The translations under genes and the position numbers were made by a program. The notes under the pieces were generated by a model. That model saw nothing but the letters and a program-made list of their open reading frames with translations, did no database searches and was not told the DNA's origin. Below, one piece after another: positions 59,938 through 64,000 of a DNA stretch of 64,000 bases (its first letter is position 1; every line of letters begins with the position of its first letter). Source of the stretch: an uncultured Dorea sp. (GTDB lineage: Bacteria > Bacillota > Clostridia > Lachnospirales > Lachnospiraceae); NCBI GenBank assembly GCA_910588745.1, contig CAJURK010000002.1, forward strand, positions 1 through 64,000. The letters run 5' to 3'.

Positions 59938-60436
59938 TCCTTTGTTCTTCCGCCTCTAATCTGCGGTTCACATGTAGAATTATCTGATATAAAATCAAAG
60001 TAACCAAAATCGTATATACTAATTCGGGCAGTATCACATGCCCCAGGAAATAGGAAAATATAAATTCTCCATGAAGCATAAACAGGCACACATACACGGC
60101 GAGGCCGTAAACCAGATCGCTTACCCCGATCAGAATCAGCGGAAACTTAATGTCGTCGTCAAAAAACATCCGGTGAAACGTACCGTTTAAATATCCAATC
60201 ACCGTATAAATCAGCGCATAGAACCCCGGCAGTCCGGCCCAGAACAAATCCATAAAAAGTCCGCTGGCAAAGCCAACTGCCATACCGCCCTTTTCTCCCC
60301 GCATAAATCCAAAAGACGCCGTCACCACAATCAGAAGGTTCGGCCGGATATCCGCGAAAGTCAGGCTGCTGAATACGGTAGACTGCAGGAGAAACGCAGC
60401 TAAAATAAACAGGCCTGTAATGAGCTTTCGTTTCAT
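59918..60436 (-). CDS. mreD: Rod shape-determining protein MreD
   Basis: A 172-residue protein with about five hydrophobic segments and the MreD-type opening (ITGLFILAAFLLQSTVFSSLTFADIRPNLLI, quoted in part). It overlaps mreC by 4 nt and mrdA by 20 nt. It acts in the elongasome with MreC, RodA and PBP2. Confidence 0.9.
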   Translation of the reverse strand: MKRKLITGLFILAAFLLQSTVFSSLTFADIRPNLLIVVTASFGFMRGEKGGMAVGFASGLFMDLFWAGLPGFYALIYTVIGYLNGTFHRMFFDDDIKFPLILIGVSDLVYGLAVYVCLFMLHGEFIFSYFLGHVILPELVYTILVTLILYQIILHVNRRLEAEEQRSASRFV

Positions 60437-61323
60437 TGCTGTTCATCCTTTCTATCGGCTTCTTCGTCGGAGCCGTTCACCAAATCTTGTTTCGTGGATG
60501 TAATGACCAATACTTCCTGAAGATTGTTAAAATCAACCGCCGGCGTAATATATCCGGAACGTGTCAGATTATTAGAATCCACTTCTATTTCGCTGATATA
60601 GCCGATGAAGATTCCCTGCAGAAATTTGGAACTGATGTGAGAAGTTACGATCTGCTCTCCTACATCAATTTTGTTGTCATTATTGGGAAGCTTCTCAAAA
60701 CGGATTCTTCCGTCGCTCATTAGCTTTAAATCTCCACGCACCATACACAAATCTGAAGTAGACAGCACCATACCGCTAATGTTGCTTTCGTCGTCAATGA
60801 CGGACCGCACCTGCGCGTAATTCGGGCCTACCTCCGTAACAATTCCCGCAAGTCCGCTTCCCGCAAGCACGTTCATATCGGCTTTAATTCCGTCGCTGCT
60901 TCCTTTATCAATGGTAAAAGAATTGAACCAGTTGGTGCCGTTATTGGCAATGACATGGGCTCCGACCTTTTCATAGTCGGCATAATTCTGATCCAGCTTA
61001 TAAAGCTCCTGCAATCGCTCCAATTCATATTGTTCCTGGCGGAGCCTGGTATTGTCAATCATCATATCGTCCAGTTTTGACTGCAGGGTTTCGTTCTCTT
61101 TCTTTAGTTCATCCAGCGTCTTGAAATTATCTGTTAAGTCCCCCATCCATCTGCCGATGGAGCTGATTCCCTTCTGCATGGGTATTACCGTATAGCCGCC
61201 GAGAATACCGATCGGGCCCCTGCCGCCGGAAAAGCGTTCAATTCCCATAAGAATACCGCAGATAATGATCAGGGCCAGTAATATATATTTTGCCGAGATC
61301 CTGTACTGATTCTTAATCTTCAT
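60433..61323 (-). CDS. mreC: Rod shape-determining protein MreC
   Basis: A 296-residue bitopic protein: a membrane segment at about 12-28, a coiled coil at about 65-110 (LDELKKENETLQSKLDDMM), and the two-barrel MreC domain (GAHVIANNGTNWFNSFTIDKG, GLAGIVTEVGPNYAQVRSVID). It links MreB to the periplasmic-side wall machinery. It begins 1 nt after the mreB stop. Confidence 0.93.
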   Translation of the reverse strand: MKIKNQYRISAKYILLALIIICGILMGIERFSGGRGPIGILGGYTVIPMQKGISSIGRWMGDLTDNFKTLDELKKENETLQSKLDDMMIDNTRLRQEQYELERLQELYKLDQNYADYEKVGAHVIANNGTNWFNSFTIDKGSSDGIKADMNVLAGSGLAGIVTEVGPNYAQVRSVIDDESNISGMVLSTSDLCMVRGDLKLMSDGRIRFEKLPNNDNKIDVGEQIVTSHISSKFLQGIFIGYISEIEVDSNNLTRSGYITPAVDFNNLQEVLVITSTKQDLVNGSDEEADRKDEQQ

Positions 61324-61324
61324 C

Positions 61325-62347
61325 TTATCTCATCCACCTATAATTTTCATCAATCATTGAATATGCCAGTTTCTTCAAATCCTTCGATTCGATAATTTTC
61401 TTCAGACCCATAACCGCGCAGAGATCCGGATCAATGGCCGTTCGGACGCGGATCCCTGTCATCTCTTCTAAGTAGACCTCCAATCCGGGAAGATTAGCAA
61501 CTCCGCCAGTAAGGAAAATACCGTTTTTCCTTACTGCTTTACGTATCTCGGACGGCGTCCGGTCCATCAGCGACTGAATGGCGTCCACACACTGCTCCAA
61601 AGGCTCTTTAATCGCTGCTCTCACCAGATTAATCGAAATCTCACGGCGCTGCGGAACGCCCGTAATCAAATCTCTTCCGGAAATTGTCAGCGCCGCGTTA
61701 TTATCCTCGCTGAATACGCCGAAATGCTTTCTGAGCACTTCCGAAGTGAGACGTCCGATAAGGAAATCATGATTGAACCGGACAAGCTGCGCAACTTGCT
61801 GGTCGAAGGTGGCTCCGCCTAGTTTTAAAAGCCGGTTTAACACCAGTCCGCCTCCGGCAATGATGGAAAGTTCCGTAGTCTCTCCTCCAAAATTCACAAT
61901 AAAAAGACCTTTCGTATTTTGAGCGTCCAGATTCATCCCAATCGCATCCGCAATACCGCGCTCCACGATATTTACTTCCTTTGCCCTGGCAGTTGAATGA
62001 ATCACCAAGTCAAAGAACGCCTTCTTCTCCACCTCTGTTACATCCGTAGGTACCGCTATTACATATTCGGAGCCCCTTGCAAAGTGACGCTCCTTCTTGA
62101 GAAGATTCTGCAGCAGATACTGCATATCGTTAAACCGTGAAATCACGCCTTCCTTCATGGGAAACACCACTTGGATATTGGGCGGGGTTTTCTCATACAT
62201 CTCATAAGCCTGATCGCCTACCGCAAAAATGTCATGACCGTCCGAAAGCGCAATCGCGGTCTTTTCTTTCCATATTGTATCCAGTTTTTTATCATAAACC
62301 TTAATCTCATAAGAGCCAAGATCCAAACCGTATATATTTCTTGCCAT
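61325..62347 (-). CDS. mreB: MreB-like rod shape protein with altered nucleotide-binding motifs
   Basis: A 340-residue actin-fold protein directly before mreC. The phosphate-1 loop reads GLDLGSYEIKVY instead of the usual DLGTANTLV, and the phosphate-2 loop reads IVNFGGETTELSII instead of DIGGGTTEVAVI, so the Asp there is Asn and one Gly is Glu. The adenosine motif region GIFLTGGVANLPGLEVYL is conserved. Position makes it MreB, but ATP hydrolysis may be weakened. I chose the ATG at 62347 (AAAGGA upstream); an in-frame ATG at 62410 overlaps radC. Confidence 0.85.
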   Translation of the reverse strand: MARNIYGLDLGSYEIKVYDKKLDTIWKEKTAIALSDGHDIFAVGDQAYEMYEKTPPNIQVVFPMKEGVISRFNDMQYLLQNLLKKERHFARGSEYVIAVPTDVTEVEKKAFFDLVIHSTARAKEVNIVERGIADAIGMNLDAQNTKGLFIVNFGGETTELSIIAGGGLVLNRLLKLGGATFDQQVAQLVRFNHDFLIGRLTSEVLRKHFGVFSEDNNAALTISGRDLITGVPQRREISINLVRAAIKEPLEQCVDAIQSLMDRTPSEIRKAVRKNGIFLTGGVANLPGLEVYLEEMTGIRVRTAIDPDLCAVMGLKKIIESKDLKKLAYSMIDENYRWMR

Positions 62348-62360
62348 CGATATTATCCTT

Positions 62361-63056
62361 TCATTCAAGCAGTCCCTGCTCCGAAAAACTGATATAACAA
62401 TTATTGCCAATCACAATATGATCTAACAGCTCAATTCCAATTAATTCTCCTGCCTGACGAATTCTTTCGGTAATTAACCGATCCTCTCTGCTAGGAGCGG
62501 GGTCGCCGCTTGGATGATTATGGAGAATAATGATTGAGACCGCATTTTTTTGCAGCGCCTCTATAAATAATTCCCGGGGCGTAATCAGCGAAGCGTTTAC
62601 CGTACCCTTGGATATATCGGATTCGCCAATCAGCCTGGCTTTTGAATTCAGCATCAGGAGCTTCATAAGCTCCTGCCTTTCATGCCGCATATCTTCCATA
62701 TAATACTTCGCTATGGAGGCCGGACATGTGAACTGCAGCATCTCGCATGCAGACGCCTTCGCTAAGCGTTTTGCCAGCTCGGAAATGCAGACGATCTGAA
62801 TTGCTTTGACCCGTCCGATTCCTTTTAGCTTTTTCAGCCGCTCAATCGTAAAATGGTGGATCCCCAGTATCCCGTCCTCTCCGGCGTAATATAAAATCCT
62901 CCTTGTAAGTTCGAGAACATTCTCTCCGCGGCTTCCAGTACGCAAAAGCGCTGCGAGAAGCTCCGCGTCCGTAAGACTTCCCGCGCCCAAACGCTCGCAT
63001 TTCTCATAGGGGCGCTCTAATTCTGACAATGTTTTCATGGTGTTCGTATGACTCAT
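62361..63056 (-). CDS. radC: RadC-family JAMM/MPN protein
   Basis: A 231-residue protein of the RadC family. The helix-hairpin-helix region (IERLKKLKGIGRVKAIQI) precedes the JAMM metal motif HNHPSGDPAPSRED (HxH...D). Despite the name, a DNA repair role is unproven. It lies 14 nt upstream of mreB, a typical Firmicute order; maf, often between it and a DUF4321 gene, is absent here. Confidence 0.93.
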   Translation of the reverse strand: MSHTNTMKTLSELERPYEKCERLGAGSLTDAELLAALLRTGSRGENVLELTRRILYYAGEDGILGIHHFTIERLKKLKGIGRVKAIQIVCISELAKRLAKASACEMLQFTCPASIAKYYMEDMRHERQELMKLLMLNSKARLIGESDISKGTVNASLITPRELFIEALQKNAVSIIILHNHPSGDPAPSREDRLITERIRQAGELIGIELLDHIVIGNNCYISFSEQGLLE

Positions 63057-63098
63057 ATCTTTTGTAGACTCTTAATGATGCTCCCCAAGACAAGAAAA

Positions 63099-63359
63099 TT
63101 ACATGAAGCGATATATAATAATTGCAAGAACAACACCTATTATGCTTGATATTGTAATCTTTATCGTAAGACCAAAGGTAATTACCAGAAGCCCGAGATT
63201 CAATACAATTGGTTTTTCCAGGCCAAATGTCTGTCCATAGCCAAGCCAGTTAAGCGCAGCCACATTTTCGGTAAGCATCCCGATAAAGCCGCCTAAAACT
63301 AAACCCGCAAGGACAAGAAGAAACAAAGCCCAGGAATTTTTGCTTCCTGCTCCCTTCAT
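63099..63359 (-). CDS. DUF4321 small membrane protein
   Basis: An 86-residue protein with two hydrophobic segments (about 9-29 and 57-84), matching DUF4321, a family associated with the radC-mre locus in Clostridia. First gene of the mre-min operon here; AGGAGGAG site upstream. The function is unknown. Confidence 0.85.
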   Translation of the reverse strand: MKGAGSKNSWALFLLVLAGLVLGGFIGMLTENVAALNWLGYGQTFGLEKPIVLNLGLLVITFGLTIKITISSIIGVVLAIIIYRFM

Positions 63360-63409
63360 ATGTACTCCTCCTCATATCCAGATCATTCCTAAAAACTCTG
63401 TATATTTTA

Positions 63410-63429
63410 ACACATTTGGAAAAATGTGT
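63410..63429. terminator. Hairpin between the oxidoreductase and DUF4321 genes
   Basis: ACACATTT (63410-63417) and AAATGTGT (63422-63429), an 8-bp perfect stem with a 4-nt loop, 36 nt downstream of the oxidoreductase stop. The T run on the minus strand is weak, so it could instead be an operator in front of the DUF4321 gene. Confidence 0.35.
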
Positions 63430-63464
63430 ATAGACTTATCCAATTAAAAATTTCTTAAACTGCT

Positions 63465-64000
63465 TTACGCCATGTCGAATGGACGGTATCTTTTGACGAT
63501 TGATTCTGCCGTTTTTAGTCCGTCCATGGCCGCCGAAGCGATGCCTCCCGCATATCCGGCGCCCTCCCCGCAGGGATAAATTCCCCGGATGCTCCCCTGG
63601 AAGCTTTCATCCCGGAAAATTCTTACCGGGGAGGAGGTGCGGCTTTCCACTCCGGACAATACCGCGTCTGCGTTCCCATAACCCGGAAGCTTCCGGTCAA
63701 AGGCCTCTATTCCCTGGCGAATACTGTCCGCAAGTTCTTCCGGAAATATACTTCTGACATTTGCGGGAACGAACGCCCCCTTCATGGCGGGCCGGATTGC
63801 GCCGAATCCTTCCGACGCTCTATTTTCACAGAAATCTCCAAACAACTGGGCGGGAATCTTTCCGTTTCCTATTTCAAAAGCCTTCTGTTCTAACATCCTT
63901 TGAAACGCAACTCCTGAAAGAGGCGTTCCGTCTGGAAAATCTTCCGGTCTGACGGTCACGATTACAGCGCTGTTCGCATTTCTTCCTGCACGGCTGCGGT
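63465..64000 (-). CDS. FAD-dependent oxidoreductase, C-terminal part (partial)
   Basis: The frame is open at the right edge (reading RAGRNANSAVIVTVRPEDFP), so only about 178 C-terminal residues are present. The end contains GIYPCGEGAGYAGGIASAAMDGL, the C-terminal FAD-binding signature of a family of NAD(P)/FAD-dependent oxidoreductases of unknown substrate that is common in Clostridia. The ATG-like codon at 63959 is internal. The N-terminal Rossmann motif is outside the window. Confidence 0.88.
   Translation of the reverse strand, partial: RSRAGRNANSAVIVTVRPEDFPDGTPLSGVAFQRMLEQKAFEIGNGKIPAQLFGDFCENRASEGFGAIRPAMKGAFVPANVRSIFPEELADSIRQGIEAFDRKLPGYGNADAVLSGVESRTSSPVRIFRDESFQGSIRGIYPCGEGAGYAGGIASAAMDGLKTAESIVKRYRPFDMA

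Noticed and set aside
1..64000. tRNA, rRNA, transposase, toxin-antitoxin and defence genes
   Set aside because: Looked for on both strands; no convincing candidate was seen.

Overview
The window looks like chromosomal core DNA from an endospore-forming, Gram-positive anaerobe of the Lachnospiraceae (class Clostridia). The main reasons are an alpha/beta-type spore SASP and a YlbJ-like sporulation protein, a TIGR03960/TIGR03936 radical-SAM pair upstream of rplU-prp-rpmA, an L27 with the Prp-cleaved N-terminal extension, a LexA/XerS-like pair, a hisZ plus short-form hisG, and a min-mre-sepF-ylmH arrangement. This is a family-level inference from gene content. There are no rRNA or tRNA genes, no CRISPR array, no prophage and no transposase gene.

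Layout. 1-3.3 kb: end of recG, a SASP gene, a foldback MITE-like element with an 8-bp target duplication, then rsmD-coaD-coiled-coil protein. 3.4-13.7 kb: ylbJ, pepD, an M23 peptidase, then a long co-directional run of RNA-modification and housekeeping genes (RsmB/F-type methyltransferase, RsuA and RluA pseudouridine synthases, HAD phosphatase, YgiQ radical SAM protein, RecU). 13.7-18.9 kb: a histidine operon behind a consensus promoter (hisZ-hisG-hisD-hisB and a HisF-like/HisI/HisE fusion). 19-27.4 kb: two small envelope proteins, then a sensory island of two chemoreceptors and an orphan solute-binding lipoprotein, divergent from a V4R protein and a diguanylate cyclase. 27.8-31.6 kb: two small membrane proteins and the radical-SAM pair. 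31.9-35.7 kb: YbaK, aspartate kinase, an amidohydrolase and AsnA. 35.7-40.3 kb: the ribosome-assembly/NAD cluster rplU-prp-rpmA-obgE-yhbY-nadD-yqeK-rsfS. 40.5-43.4 kb: a GNAT acetyltransferase, an orphan triple operator and an ECF sigma/anti-sigma pair. 43.5-46.3 kb: lexA divergent from a XerS-like recombinase plus ttcA. 46.5-64 kb: almost entirely minus-strand cell-envelope genes (rluD, lspA, ylmH, sepF, yggS, HlyD-like protein, a D,D-carboxypeptidase, mgsA, rodA, minE, minD, PBP2, mreD, mreC, mreB, radC, a DUF4321 protein), ending in a partial FAD-dependent oxidoreductase.

The most notable large-scale signal is gene orientation. Left of about 43.5 kb nearly all genes are on the plus strand, and right of about 46.3 kb nearly all are on the minus strand. 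At the switch, just upstream of the XerS-like gene, lies a 29-bp dif-like inverted repeat (44383-44411). The sign of G/C skew also appears to change between lexA and xerS. Together these suggest a replication terminus/dif region, an inference that a whole-chromosome skew plot would settle. Other points of interest are the MITE-like element at 1276-1514, the degenerate HisF-like domain fused to HisIE, the orphan SBP/MCP/V4R/GGDEF island, three tandem palindromic operators without a regulator gene, a roughly 250-residue insertion in PBP2, and an MreB with altered nucleotide-binding motifs.
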